DNA of 64,000 bases from JANWVO01 sp964458495 (GTDB lineage Bacteria > Acidobacteriota > Terriglobia > Bryobacterales > Bryobacteraceae), in NCBI GenBank assembly GCA_964458495.1, contig CAYWJB010000008.1, forward strand, positions 1 to 64,000. The letters are read 5' to 3'. A program made the translations under genes and the position numbers. Under the pieces are notes generated by a model. The model was given only the letters and a program-made list of their open reading frames with translations. It had not been told where the DNA came from and did no database searches. Each line of letters begins with the position of its first letter. The first letter of the stretch is position 1. Of the stretch, positions 41,487-52,939 are shown piece after piece.

Positions 41487-43736
41487 TCAGCTGCCTTTCT
41501 GCTTCACCCGGCTCACCGCAGGTCCACCCCCTTCGTTGTCCACGATCATCCGGTCCTGCCGCCCATACCAGGTGATAACGGCCCCGCGCGTCACGCCTCG
41601 CACAGCATCCTCCACGCTCGGATTGCCCCCCCTCAGCACCATCCGCTCTTCTTCCAGGAAGTAGTCTGCCCGCTCTCCCCGTCCCGTACGCTTCCTTCCC
41701 CGCGCCTCCTCCAGGATCACCACTTGCCGCTCCGCCTCCAGCCGCTCCAGCCGCGTCTCCGTCCCGCTTCCGGCCGCCTCCTGCCGGAAATAGCCCCGCA
41801 TCTCCTGCGACTCCACCGTCATCCCCGGCCGCAGCAGCCTCACGCCGCCCGCAAAGCGCACCTGCCCCGCCTTGCCCTCGTAGACCATGGAGGGCGCCCG
41901 CACCACGGACACCCGTTGCGCCCCCGCGCCCTTTGCGCCGCCCCGCGCGTCCGGGATCTCCGCCAGCACCTCCTGCTCCGCCTCCAGCCGTTCCTCTTTC
42001 CGCAGGATCCTCACCCGCTGCGCCCGCAGCCGCATCTCCCCCTGCCAAAGCACCGCGTTGCCCTCGAAGAGAATCCGGTTGTTACCCTCCTCCACCCTCA
42101 TCCGCTCCGCCGTCGCCCGCAAGGGTTCGCTCCCCTCGATCAGCCCGCCTCGCTTGCCCTGTTGTTGAAGCACGGCGCTCACGCCGCCACCGGCAGTCAT
42201 TACATCCTGCCTCGGATCCATCCCGATCACCGGCGCCGCCGTCACGCCGGAAGCGTCCCACACCCGCGCCCCGCCCCGCAGTTCCATGCGCTCTGTCTTC
42301 AGCTCATACCGTGCCCGCTCCGCCGACGCCCGCCTCTGCCCCTCCTCGTACTGGAACCCGTTCCACTGATCCAATTCTTCCAGCTCCCCCGTCTTCGGGT
42401 CGAACCGCGCCAGCAGATCGTCGCTTCGAGTCCTCGTTTCCAGCGGCTTGCCATCTTTGCCCCGCTTTACCGTCCGCGTCTCCGCCTTCGTCGCCCGGAA
42501 CCGCTCCAGCACGTTCTCCGTCCCATAATCGAACGTGAACCGCTCCCCCTTCACCTCCCGGAACGGCTCCCCGGCACGCGCCGGGCGGAACTCGATCCTT
42601 CCCGGCGCCTCCGTCCAGACCTTCTCCATCGCCTCCCCGCCTGCCCGCATCGACAGGTGAATCACCTCGCTCTCCAGCACCCGCGAAGCCTCCCCCTGCC
42701 GGTCTTTCCTCGCCGCCGGGCGGCTCTCCACCCGGCTCCGCCCCATCGCCAGCGCGTGCCTCAGTTCCGATCCCTCCTTCCCCTCGCCGAACTCCAGATC
42801 CAGGCGGTCCGCCGTCACTTCCGTCACTCCCGCGCCCGCGGTCGACAGCAACCGCGCCCCCCGCGTCGCTTCGATCTTGCTCACCTCCGCTTTCGGGCCG
42901 AAATACACCATCAGCTCTCCGGCCGTGTAGTCCAGCCGGCGTCCCGGCATGCGGTCAGTCCCCGAAGCCCCGGTCGTCTGCACATGGGCCAGTTGCCCTT
43001 CCTCGTTCAGCTTCACGAAAGCGTCCTGCCCGCGCAGCTCGAATGCTCCCCGCTCCAGCCTCGACGGCGCCGCCAGGATCACGTCCGACGTCGCTTCCTT
43101 GTAAATCAACTTCGCCGCCTGCACCTTCAACGGGGGCTTCCCCTCCCCGGCCACCCACTCCAGTTCCGCCTCGCCCTCCATCACGATCTCCCGCGCACCG
43201 GGATCAAACGATGCCCCCACGCAACGGCCCCGCGCCGTCCCATACACGAACCGGGCCGGCTGGTCCGTCCATGTGCGGTTGGTCTGTACGTCCAGCGAGA
43301 CTGCCGACGTCCAAATCCGCATCACCAGCCCCGCCTCGGCGCCCGGGACGCGCGTCAGCCCCAAGGTAATCTCCACCTCCCCTTCCGCCGTCAGAAACCC
43401 TTCCTTCTGCCGGAACGTACCTCGCGGACTCTTCACCAGGTCGTACCGCGGCCCGTCCAGCTGCCGGATCTCCATCTCCAGCCCTTCCAGACGGATCTCC
43501 GCCGGCTCCTTTACCTGCTCGAAGCGCTGCGCACGCACCAGGATCCGCGATTGCGCCCCGCTCTTGATCTCGTACTCCCACTGCGACGCCACAGCCGATG
43601 TGTTCTGCGGCAGAGGCGGCGGCGGCGCTGTCCGAGCCTGCTCCCGCGCTGCACGCTCCCGCCAGTACACCCATCCCACGCCGCCCGCCACCGCGACCAT
43701 CGCTGCCAGCAGCAACCAGCGAACCCGCCGCAGCAT
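41487..43736 (-). CDS. LptC-LptA-like fusion protein, periplasmic LPS transport bridge
   Basis: 749 residues from ATG 43736 (an in-frame ATG at 43760 is possible). An N-terminal membrane anchor (RVRWLLLAAMVAVAGGVGWVYW, about 4-25) is followed by an LptC-like beta domain (WEYEIKSGAQSRILVRAQRF) and then several OstA/LptA-type segments (TADRLDLEF, ATAERMRVEEGNNRILFEGN, GEMRLRAQRVRILRKEERL, GGVRLLRPGMTVESQEMRGY). LptC and LptA are each about 190 residues in E. coli; here one chain of about four times that length seems to cover the anchor and a long beta-jellyroll bridge. Position upstream of lptB supports LPS transport. The boundary between LptC and LptA parts and the number of repeats are estimates. 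Confidence 0.8.
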   Translation of the reverse strand: MLRRVRWLLLAAMVAVAGGVGWVYWRERAAREQARTAPPPPLPQNTSAVASQWEYEIKSGAQSRILVRAQRFEQVKEPAEIRLEGLEMEIRQLDGPRYDLVKSPRGTFRQKEGFLTAEGEVEITLGLTRVPGAEAGLVMRIWTSAVSLDVQTNRTWTDQPARFVYGTARGRCVGASFDPGAREIVMEGEAELEWVAGEGKPPLKVQAAKLIYKEATSDVILAAPSRLERGAFELRGQDAFVKLNEEGQLAHVQTTGASGTDRMPGRRLDYTAGELMVYFGPKAEVSKIEATRGARLLSTAGAGVTEVTADRLDLEFGEGKEGSELRHALAMGRSRVESRPAARKDRQGEASRVLESEVIHLSMRAGGEAMEKVWTEAPGRIEFRPARAGEPFREVKGERFTFDYGTENVLERFRATKAETRTVKRGKDGKPLETRTRSDDLLARFDPKTGELEELDQWNGFQYEEGQRRASAERARYELKTERMELRGGARVWDASGVTAAPVIGMDPRQDVMTAGGGVSAVLQQQGKRGGLIEGSEPLRATAERMRVEEGNNRILFEGNAVLWQGEMRLRAQRVRILRKEERLEAEQEVLAEIPDARGGAKGAGAQRVSVVRAPSMVYEGKAGQVRFAGGVRLLRPGMTVESQEMRGYFRQEAAGSGTETRLERLEAERQVVILEEARGRKRTGRGERADYFLEEERMVLRGGNPSVEDAVRGVTRGAVITWYGRQDRMIVDNEGGGPAVSRVKQKGS

Positions 43737-43924
43737 ACCGCCAGCATAGCACCGCCCCATTCCCGTGAATCCTTTGTGTCCGCCACAACAGCAGAGGGGC
43801 AGGGTTGAGTCTGGCAGACTAAGATTTCTTCCTGCCTCCGGTGGTCCAGCGGCTGCGCCGTTGAGTGCGCCCGTCTTGGTGTTTGCAAGAATCCCATTAT
43901 ATATGTTCAATTTGAAAGAGGCTC

Positions 43925-43954
43925 TTGTCACTCCTCGGTCGAGTGTGCTAATAA
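43925..43954 (+). promoter_or_regulatory. groESL promoter with imperfect CIRCE-like inverted repeat
   Basis: The 309-base gene-free interval 43737-44045 separates the divergent LptC/A gene and groES. In it TTGTCA (43925-43930) and TAATAA (43949-43954) are spaced by 18 bases, a good sigma-70 promoter. Overlapping it is CACTC (43929-43933), 7 bases, GAGTG (43941-43945) followed by TGCTAA. The canonical HrcA operator CIRCE is TTAGCACTC-N9-GAGTGCTAA; here the left arm is TTGTCACTC and the spacer is 2 short, so it is a degenerate or diverged version. hrcA is not in the window. Confidence 0.5.
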
Positions 43955-44045
43955 TTGTGGTCGGTGCGAGGAGCCGCTCCGGCTCCATCGAGATTCTTCG
44001 CGCCGAAACGCGACTCGACACAATTCGTGGAGGTGAAGCAAAGCG

Positions 44046-44336
44046 ATGCAGATTCGTCCGCTTTATGACCGGCTGGTCGTGCGCCGGATCGAAGCCCAGG
44101 AGACGGTGCAGAACGGCATCATCATCCCCGACACGGCCAAAGAGAAACCCCAGGAAGGCGAAGTCGTCGCCGCCGGCCGCGGCAAGCGGCTGGAGGACGG
44201 CACCGTGGTTCCTCTCGACGTGAAGGTGGGTGACCGGATCCTGTTCGGCAAATACTCCGGCAGCGACATCAAGATCGATGGCGAGGAATTCCTCATCCTG
44301 CGCGAGGATGAAGTCCTCGGCGTGCTGGAAAAGTAA
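44046..44336 (+). CDS. groES: co-chaperonin GroES
   Basis: 96 residues, normal length. Motifs: MQIRPLYDRLVVRR at the start, the mobile loop TVQNGIIIPDTAKEKPQEG (about 20-38) that contacts GroEL, GDRILFGKYSG and the terminal ILREDEVLGVLEK. The ATG has a strong GGAGGTGA 9 bases upstream. It forms the heptameric lid of the GroEL folding chamber. It lies 38 bases upstream of groEL in one transcript. Confidence 0.98.
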   Translation: MQIRPLYDRLVVRRIEAQETVQNGIIIPDTAKEKPQEGEVVAAGRGKRLEDGTVVPLDVKVGDRILFGKYSGSDIKIDGEEFLILREDEVLGVLEK

Positions 44337-44374
44337 GTGATTGAACGAGTTCTAGACGAGGAGAGAAGAAGACT

Positions 44375-46000
<1,626 letters not shown>

Positions 46001-46026
46001 TCCTTCTCACGCTGACCGCCACCTCC

Positions 46027-46061
46027 AGCCCGCGGCCGCGCTCCAGGCGCGGCCGCGGGCT
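46027..46061 (+). terminator. strong terminator after groEL
   Basis: 14-bp perfect stem AGCCCGCGGCCGCG / CGCGGCCGCGGGCT with a 7-base loop CTCCAGG, followed by TTCCGTTTG. It is 27 bases beyond the groEL stop. Confidence 0.8.
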
Positions 46062-46140
46062 TTCCGTTTGGAGCCTCTCCCCCGGGACCCGCTTCGCGGC
46101 TCTTGCCGCCATCCACCCTGCGCGACTGCCCGCTGGCCGC

Positions 46141-46404
46141 CTACGCCCGCTCGTCCTTGCGCGCGCATTCCTCCGAGCAGTAGTAACGCGTCTCGCCGTC
46201 CTTCACCCGCTTCACTGACGCCTGCTCGCTCACATACACGCCGCACACCGGGTCCCGGTGGAGCTTGCCTCCGATTTTAGGCCGCTTCCGGCCGTCGCCC
46301 CGCCCGAGGAAGTCCGACAGCGCCCGCGCCGCCGCCCCCACGAAGATCCGGATCAGCGGCACCACCAGGATGAACAGCAGCAGAAAGACCAGCAGACGCA
46401 TCAT
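46141..46404 (-). CDS. small membrane protein with Cys-rich YHS/PP0621-like domain
   Basis: About 87 residues from one of two adjacent ATGs (46404/46401) with GGGAAG just upstream. An N-terminal transmembrane helix (RLLVFLLLFILVVPLIRIFVG) is followed by a basic linker and a metal-binding-like segment DPVCGVYVSEQASVKRV ... YYCSEECARK. The pattern C-G-V-Y-V ... Y-C-S-x-x-C matches the PP0621/YHS type of predicted metal-binding proteins. Function unknown. It is opposite in direction to groEL, between two terminators. Confidence 0.75.
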   Translation of the reverse strand: MMRLLVFLLLFILVVPLIRIFVGAAARALSDFLGRGDGRKRPKIGGKLHRDPVCGVYVSEQASVKRVKDGETRYYCSEECARKDERA

Positions 46405-46426
46405 GGCGCTTCCCGTTCCCAAGCGA

Positions 46427-46451
46427 AAAGGGCGCCCGCGCGGGGCGCCCT
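46427..46451 (-). terminator. terminator after the TPR protein at 46474-47634
   Basis: 10-bp perfect stem AAGGGCGCCC / GGGCGCCCTT with loop GCGCG. On the minus strand it is followed by TTCGCTTGGG after the terminal TT of the stem. It starts 23 bases after the TPR gene stop. Confidence 0.7.
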
Positions 46452-46473
46452 TCTCTTCAGTTTTCCGCCCGGA

Positions 46474-47634
46474 TCACTTCTTCTTCTTGGTCGCTTTCTT
46501 CGCGTCCGGGTTCTCGTAAGACGTTTCGATCTTCCCCGTGATCAGCTGGAGCAGTCCCTTCGCCGCCTCGGCGTTCGGTCCGTTCGGGTCGAGCTCCAGG
46601 TACTTCTCGCACGCCTCGCGCATCCCTTCCGGAGGCACCGGCGTCCCGTCCGGCTTCAACGTCATCTTGCCGCTCAGCGCGCTGCAATACTGGAACCACG
46701 CCGGCGCATACTTCGCATCCAGTTCCGTGGCCTTCTTGAACGCCGCCGCCGCTGGCTCCACCTGCCCGGTGTTGATGTAGACCGCGCCCAGATTGAACAT
46801 GTACTTGCCGCCTCCCGGCGGATCGAGCGCGGTCGCCTTTTCGAGCTCCGCCGTCGCCTCGTCGAACTTCTTCATCTTCGCCAGCACCAGCCCGTAGTTG
46901 TTGTGGATGCCCGCGTCGCCAGGCTGCAGTTCCAGCGCCTTCTGGTACGCTTCGGCCGCCTTCTGCAAGGCTTCCTCGCGTTCGGCGCCCGTCTTCGTCG
47001 TCGACAGCCCGTCGTAGGCCGCCGCCAGCTGCACCCACACCGCCACCTGCTTCGGGTCGATCTCGCCAGCCTTCTGGAGGTTTTCGACCGCTGTCGGGTA
47101 GTCCTTCGCCTGCAGCGCCGCGTAGCCGGCGTTGAAGGCGTCGTTCAGCGCCTTGTTCTTTGCCATCTGCTGCGCGCGCTCCTTCAACTGCCTCTCCATC
47201 GCCGCGCGCTGCTCCGGCGTCATCTCCTTCAGCACTTCCTGGGACACCTGTCCGGTCTGCTGCGCCGCCTCCATCGCCTTGCGCTTCGCCATCAGCTTTT
47301 GCAGGTCGCAGAAATCCTTCAGCTCCACCGGGTCCCCCATCTGGCTGCGCACGCCGTTCAGGATGTCCATCACCTGCCCGTTGTACTCGCAGCTGATCGC
47401 GAACGTGCCGCCGATCGGCATGCCGCTGTAAACCCACTCGCCCCGCTTGTTCGTCTTCGTCTGCCAGTTGCCTTTAATGTCCTTGCGTTCGATCTTGATG
47501 ATCACGCCCTGCACTGGCTTGCCATCTTCGCCGATCACCCGGCCCATGAAAGTTCCCATCTGGGCGCTGGCGAGCCCCGCGCTCACGGCGCAGACCGCCG
47601 CCCACATCAATGCTTGCTGGATCGTGCGCAGCAT
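46474..47634 (-). CDS. exported TPR protein with N-terminal carboxypeptidase-regulatory-like domain
   Basis: 386 residues. ATG 47634 has GGAGG about 10 bases upstream. Signal peptide ends near LASAQ (25). Residues about 26-100 form a carboxypeptidase-regulatory-like sandwich (GTFMGRVIGEDGKPVQGVII), followed by a helical charged stretch (about 115-165) and four or so TPRs (AFNAGYAALQAKDYPTAVEN, AAEAYQKALELQPGDAGIH, YGLVLAKMKKFDEATAELEK, LGAVYINTGQVEPAAAAFKK). The terminus is KKATKKKK. Likely a periplasmic scaffold; the partner is unknown. A terminator follows. Confidence 0.82.
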   Translation of the reverse strand: MLRTIQQALMWAAVCAVSAGLASAQMGTFMGRVIGEDGKPVQGVIIKIERKDIKGNWQTKTNKRGEWVYSGMPIGGTFAISCEYNGQVMDILNGVRSQMGDPVELKDFCDLQKLMAKRKAMEAAQQTGQVSQEVLKEMTPEQRAAMERQLKERAQQMAKNKALNDAFNAGYAALQAKDYPTAVENLQKAGEIDPKQVAVWVQLAAAYDGLSTTKTGAEREEALQKAAEAYQKALELQPGDAGIHNNYGLVLAKMKKFDEATAELEKATALDPPGGGKYMFNLGAVYINTGQVEPAAAAFKKATELDAKYAPAWFQYCSALSGKMTLKPDGTPVPPEGMREACEKYLELDPNGPNAEAAKGLLQLITGKIETSYENPDAKKATKKKK

Positions 47635-47730
47635 CTAAAAGACCTCCGGATCTGATTCAGACCTCAATCCCAGCGTACTATAGCGGCCGCGCCTGTTGCA
47701 TGACGCCGGAGTACGCTTTCCAATTCTCCA

Positions 47731-48641
<911 letters not shown>

Positions 48642-48645
<4 letters not shown>

Positions 48646-50984
48646 TCCGGGTTCTCCCTCTCTACTCTACGCTGAACCGTTTCCACTCTCCACCGCTTCA
48701 GCTCCGCTCCGCGCCGAGGCGCCAGCTTCACTTCCAGCCGCACCGCCTGTGTCTCGGCCTCCTTGCCGTCCCATTCCTTCCATTCGCCTCCCGTCATCGC
48801 CAGCACGCGCCACGACTCGGGTGCCCCGCCCTCGCCCCACTCCGGCTCGGCCCTTCTGACTCTCGCCGGCCACGGATACCGGTATTCGACCCATTCCACG
48901 GATCCCCGCGCCCCGCCAAAGCGGAATCCCTCCCGGTCCGGCGGGTCCTCGTGCGTCGCGTTCGACGCCAGTACTATGGGCGCGTTCTCCTCCCACTTCG
49001 TTTCCCCGCCCGCCACGGGAAACATCGTGATCCGCAGGCGCGCCGCGCCCATCGGGATCAGCGCGATCTCTTCCTCCCGCTCTTCGGCCTTCACAGGGCT
49101 CCGCTGGATCTCCCCAGCCAGCCCGTTCGGCTCCAGGCGCCACTCGGGCACCCTCCGGCCCCGCGCGCGAATCATCAACGGCGCAGAAGCGGCCTCAAAC
49201 GGCTGCGCCGCCGCGGTCTTGGACTTCTCCAGCCGCATCGGCGCTTTCAGCTCCAGCGCATAGTTCCACGGTGTCGCCGGAAACACCTCGTACTGCTTCC
49301 AGTCCCCCTCGCCTCCGTAAGCCCGCCACTCCTCGCCGATCTTCAATGAGAATGCCAGCGGCCCGTAGTGCACCGAGGCCGCGTTCTTCTGCTGCGGCCA
49401 GCGCCGCACTTCGATCTCCGCGGGCAGCGCCAGCTCCAGCGTGTCCCCCTCTCTCCACTCGCGCTCCACCGTCGCCCATGCGCTCTTTTCCGGCAGCCGC
49501 GCCTCCCGGCCGTTCACCCGCAGCTTCGGCGCACGTGCCCATGCAGGAATCCGCAGCGCCAGCGGAAACCGCACGGGCTGCCTGGCATGCACCGTCATCC
49601 GCACCACGTCGCCGAACGGATACTCGGTGGTCTCGCGGATCGTCACCTCCTCGCCTTCCCCCACGCGCGCCCGCACCGTGTTGTCCGAATAGAACACGGC
49701 CGCCAGCCCGTTGCCCCCCGTCGCCATCCACTGCCGTTCGGCGTAATACGGCCAGCCCATTGCCGCGTTGTGCTGGCAGCAGCGGTATCCGTAAGGGTTG
49801 TAGCTGAACATGTCGCCGCTGTTATCGATCGCCGGCGCCTTGTCCTTCCGGTCCAATTGCGGCTGGTTCGGCGCCGTCAGGTAGTGCAGCCCACGCAGGT
49901 CCGCGGTCATCGACGCCGGCAGCGAATTGAACGCGATCTCCTCGGCCCGTTCCGCCCACTTCGCGTCCCCGGTGATCGACAACAGCATCTCGTGGCTGAA
50001 CATCAGCTCCACCCACGTGCAGGTCTCCGTACCCTGCCGCGGGCCCCGGAAACCGGGCCTCGCGTTTTCGTCCGCCGCGAACCCGCCCCCCGGTCCGTTG
50101 CCGTACAGCCGCAGCATGGTGTCGTAGTTGCGCTCGGCCGCCCGCAGATAGCGCACATCGTGCGTCTGTTGAAAATACTGCCCCGGTTCGCGGAAACACT
50201 GCCCGAAGTTCACGCCGTGCCAGGACGCGATCCCCCCTGCCCAGTCCGCCGTGCGCTCGTGGTTCACCCGCGCCGCGTCCAGCAGCCACGCCTCGCCGGT
50301 GCGCGAATACAGCCAGTAAATGTGATCCAGATTGTCGCCGCCGCGCTGCTTCTGCCAGCTCGCCGGCAGCAGGTTCTCCAGCGGCTGGCTGTGGAACCAG
50401 CGGTAGTAACGGAGCAGAAACTTCAGCACCCGCTCGTCGCCTGTCGCCTCATGGTAGGTCCGCAGCACGTAGATCATCACCATGTTCGGCCACAGGTCCA
50501 GCGCCTCCAGCCGCCCGAGCGTGTGCTCGCCCACCAGGTTCGTCGCAGGTCCGAAGTAGCCGTCCTCCCGCTGCGACGCCAGCACCGCCTCCACCCACTG
50601 CCGGCTCTCGCCCAGGATGCGCGGATCGCGCAGCACATAGCCCAGCTCGATATAGCCTTTCAACCAGTAAGGAAGTTCCTCCCAGCCGAACCGCCCATGC
50701 CCGCGCGGATCCAGCCACGCGTTGCCCTCCCGCCGGCAATACTGGCTCAACTCGGGCAGCCGCCCGCTGAAGCCTTGCGCCATGCGTTTCAGCTGCTCGC
50801 CCAGCCATCCGCCCGGCGCCACCGCGCCGGCAGGCAGCTTCACCAGCGGCAACTCCCTCAGTGGCGCGCGATTGCCCGGATAGAGCGTGTTCTGCCCCGC
50901 CGGCAGCCCGGCGCGCACCTCTGCCTGCCCCCATGCGCCAGCCGCCAGCACCGATAGCCCGATCCACGCCATCACCGCTTTCAT
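48642..50984 (-). CDS. exported GH127-like beta-L-arabinofuranosidase (DUF1680)
   Basis: About 780 residues from ATG 50984 with signal peptide MKAVMAWIGLSVLAAGAWGQ; an ATG at 50996 is possible. The (alpha/alpha) barrel carries the DUF1680/GH127 hallmarks: GYFGPATN, ETCTWVELMFSHEML with the presumed acid/base Glu, and YGYRCCQHNAAMGWPYY with the paired Cys, as in Zn-Cys-dependent beta-L-arabinofuranosidases. Two beta domains and a carbohydrate-binding-like end follow. It hydrolyses beta-L-arabinofuranosides or related links (from family); the gene is coupled to the isomerase downstream. Confidence 0.85.
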
Positions 50985-51059
50985 GCGTCCCAGCATACCC
51001 AAGGGCCGAACCGCGGCCAACCCGTTTGCGTATCCTGAGTGAAACCGGCGGAGGTACTC

Positions 51060-51677
51060 ATGGATCCCCTGCACACGCTCGCCCTCGCCCTCGGCGGCGG
51101 CATCGCCGCCGGGCTCCGGCTCTACGCCACTGTTCTCGGGCTCGGCATCGCCATCCGCCTCGGCTGGCTTCATCTGCCCGTTTCCTTGCAGGGGCTCGAG
51201 ATCCTCGCCCACCCCGCCGTCCTTGCTGTCGCCGCCGTCGCCTACCTCGCCGAGTTCATCAGCGACAAGATCCCCTGGTTCGACACCTTCTGGGACGCCA
51301 TCCACACCTTCATCCGCCCCGTCGGCGCCGCCATGCTCGGCGCCGCCGCTTTCGCCACCCTCGATCCTGCCGCCCGCACTTCCCTCGCCCTGCTCACCGG
51401 CGGCGCAGCCTTCTCGGCTCACGCATCCAAGGCTGCCGTGCGCTTCGCCGTGAACCACAGCCCGGAGCCCTTCTCCAACTGGCTGCTCAGCCTCGCCGGC
51501 GATTTCATGGTCCCCGCCCTGCTCTGGCTCACCTTCACGCACCCGTTGCTGACGCTCTCGGCAGCGTTGGTTTTCCTCACAGTCTTCGCCTGGCTCGCCG
51601 TCAAGATCTTCCGTCTTCTGCGCCGCGCGCTGGCAGCGCTCCGCCAGCGGTGGTCCGGCGCGCCCGCCCGCTCCTGA
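51060..51677 (+). CDS. DUF4126 membrane protein
   Basis: 205 residues from ATG 51060, with GGAGGT 5 bases upstream; a GTG at 51039 is possible but without a site. Six or so hydrophobic segments (ALALGGGIAAGLRLYATVLGLG, HPAVLAVAAVAYLAEFISD, AAMLGAAAFATLDP, MVPALLWLTFTHPLLTLSAA, FLTVFAWLAVKIF). The segment AEFISDKIPWFDTFWDAIHTFIRP is typical of the DUF4126 family, whose function is unknown. It converges directly with the GT4 gene, the two stops abutting. Confidence 0.85.
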   Translation: MDPLHTLALALGGGIAAGLRLYATVLGLGIAIRLGWLHLPVSLQGLEILAHPAVLAVAAVAYLAEFISDKIPWFDTFWDAIHTFIRPVGAAMLGAAAFATLDPAARTSLALLTGGAAFSAHASKAAVRFAVNHSPEPFSNWLLSLAGDFMVPALLWLTFTHPLLTLSAALVFLTVFAWLAVKIFRLLRRALAALRQRWSGAPARS

Positions 51678-52811
51678 TCAACGCCCCGCCAGGCATTCCT
51701 CGTATAGCGCCCGCCACCGCTCCACCATCCGCTCCAGCGAATATTCGCGCTCGCACCGCGCCCGGTTCCTCGCGCCCGCCTCCCTGCGCAACGGCGCATC
51801 CGCCGCCCACCGCTGCAAAGACGCTGCATATCCCTCCACATCCCCGCGCCGCACAACCGCCGGGGCGCCTGCCACATCCAGCATCCATGCCGTGTCGCCC
51901 GTGTCCGTGCACAGCGCCGGCAACCCCGATGCCATTGCCTCCAGCAGCACCAGCGGCATCTGCTCGGTCATCGACGACATCACGAACAGATCGAACATCC
52001 GGTACCACGGCGCTGGATCCACCACGCCCGGAAACAGCACCCGCCCGCTCAAGCCCAGCTCGACCGCCAGCTTTCTCAGCCGGTCGCGCTCCGGTCCCTC
52101 GCCGGCGATCACCAGCCGGCTCCGGTCGATCCGCGCCTCGGCGAACGCCCGCAGCAGGAGTCCGTAGTCCTTCTCCGGACGCAGGTGCCCCACGGCGCCC
52201 GCCACAAACTCCTCCTCGCCGATGCCGAGCTCCCTCCGCAACGCATCGTTCTTCCCCGGACGGAACCGCAGGCAGTCCACGCCGTTCGGAATTCGTGTCA
52301 CGATCCGCTCCGGCAGCTTGTACTGCTCCCACGCGATCCGCTCCAGCGTCCGCGACGGCACCACAACGCGCCTCGCAAACCGCAGCACCACCCTCCGCGC
52401 CAGCACGCGCCGCAGCTTCAGCCCCCCGGCTTCATCCGCCCCGAAGCCGTCCTCGGTATGGATCAGGGGGCACACGCGCGCCAGCACGCACCCCAGCGCC
52501 GCGTCGAAAGCTCCCCAGTTGTAGGTCTGCACCAGCGCCGGCTTCCGCTCCCGGATCACCTGCGCCAGTTCCGGCGGGGTTGTCTTCAGCGGTGCATCCA
52601 CGATCTCCCAGTCCACGCACGGCTCCAACAGCCTCTGTGCGGAAGCCCGCCCCGAAAGCGGCAGGATCATGTGCCGGAACCGCCTTCCCATCGCATTGGC
52701 GAGCCGCACCAGGCGCATCTCGGCGCCTCCCGTCTCGAAGCCCCACATCACATGGAGGATCGCCGGGGACCCGCTCCGCGCCGCTGTCTCGCCGCCTCTC
52801 ACGCCGCACAT
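51678..52811 (-). CDS. glycosyltransferase family 4
   Basis: About 377 residues if ATG 52811 is used (open to 52910; an ATG at 52748 is also possible; no clear ribosome site). GT-B fold: an N-terminal HVMWGFETGGAEMRLVRLAN loop and a C-terminal VAGAVGHLRPEKDYGLLLRAF, LVIAGEGPERDRLRKLA, VMSSMTEQMPLVLLEAMASG with the E-x7-E motif of family 4 retaining glycosyltransferases. Probably cell-surface polysaccharide synthesis in the cytoplasm; donor and acceptor unknown. It is divergent from a methyltransferase. Confidence 0.85.
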   Translation of the reverse strand: MCGVRGGETAARSGSPAILHVMWGFETGGAEMRLVRLANAMGRRFRHMILPLSGRASAQRLLEPCVDWEIVDAPLKTTPPELAQVIRERKPALVQTYNWGAFDAALGCVLARVCPLIHTEDGFGADEAGGLKLRRVLARRVVLRFARRVVVPSRTLERIAWEQYKLPERIVTRIPNGVDCLRFRPGKNDALRRELGIGEEEFVAGAVGHLRPEKDYGLLLRAFAEARIDRSRLVIAGEGPERDRLRKLAVELGLSGRVLFPGVVDPAPWYRMFDLFVMSSMTEQMPLVLLEAMASGLPALCTDTGDTAWMLDVAGAPAVVRRGDVEGYAASLQRWAADAPLRREAGARNRARCEREYSLERMVERWRALYEECLAGR

Positions 52812-52939
52812 TGTCGCACGGTTCGGTTGCCGCGTCGCCCGCCTGACAGAGCCAACAACGGTTGTTTCTGTTTCAAACACTCTCCCGCCGTCCTGCTGCA
52901 CCGGCCGCACGCGCCCTGCTTCCGCCTACACTACCCTTC

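Noticed and set aside
38863..41664. 933-residue plus-strand open frame
   Set aside because: Antisense to rpoN, lptB and part of hpf, which are secure; composition (many Arg, Leu, His, Pro) is that of a GC-rich shadow frame.
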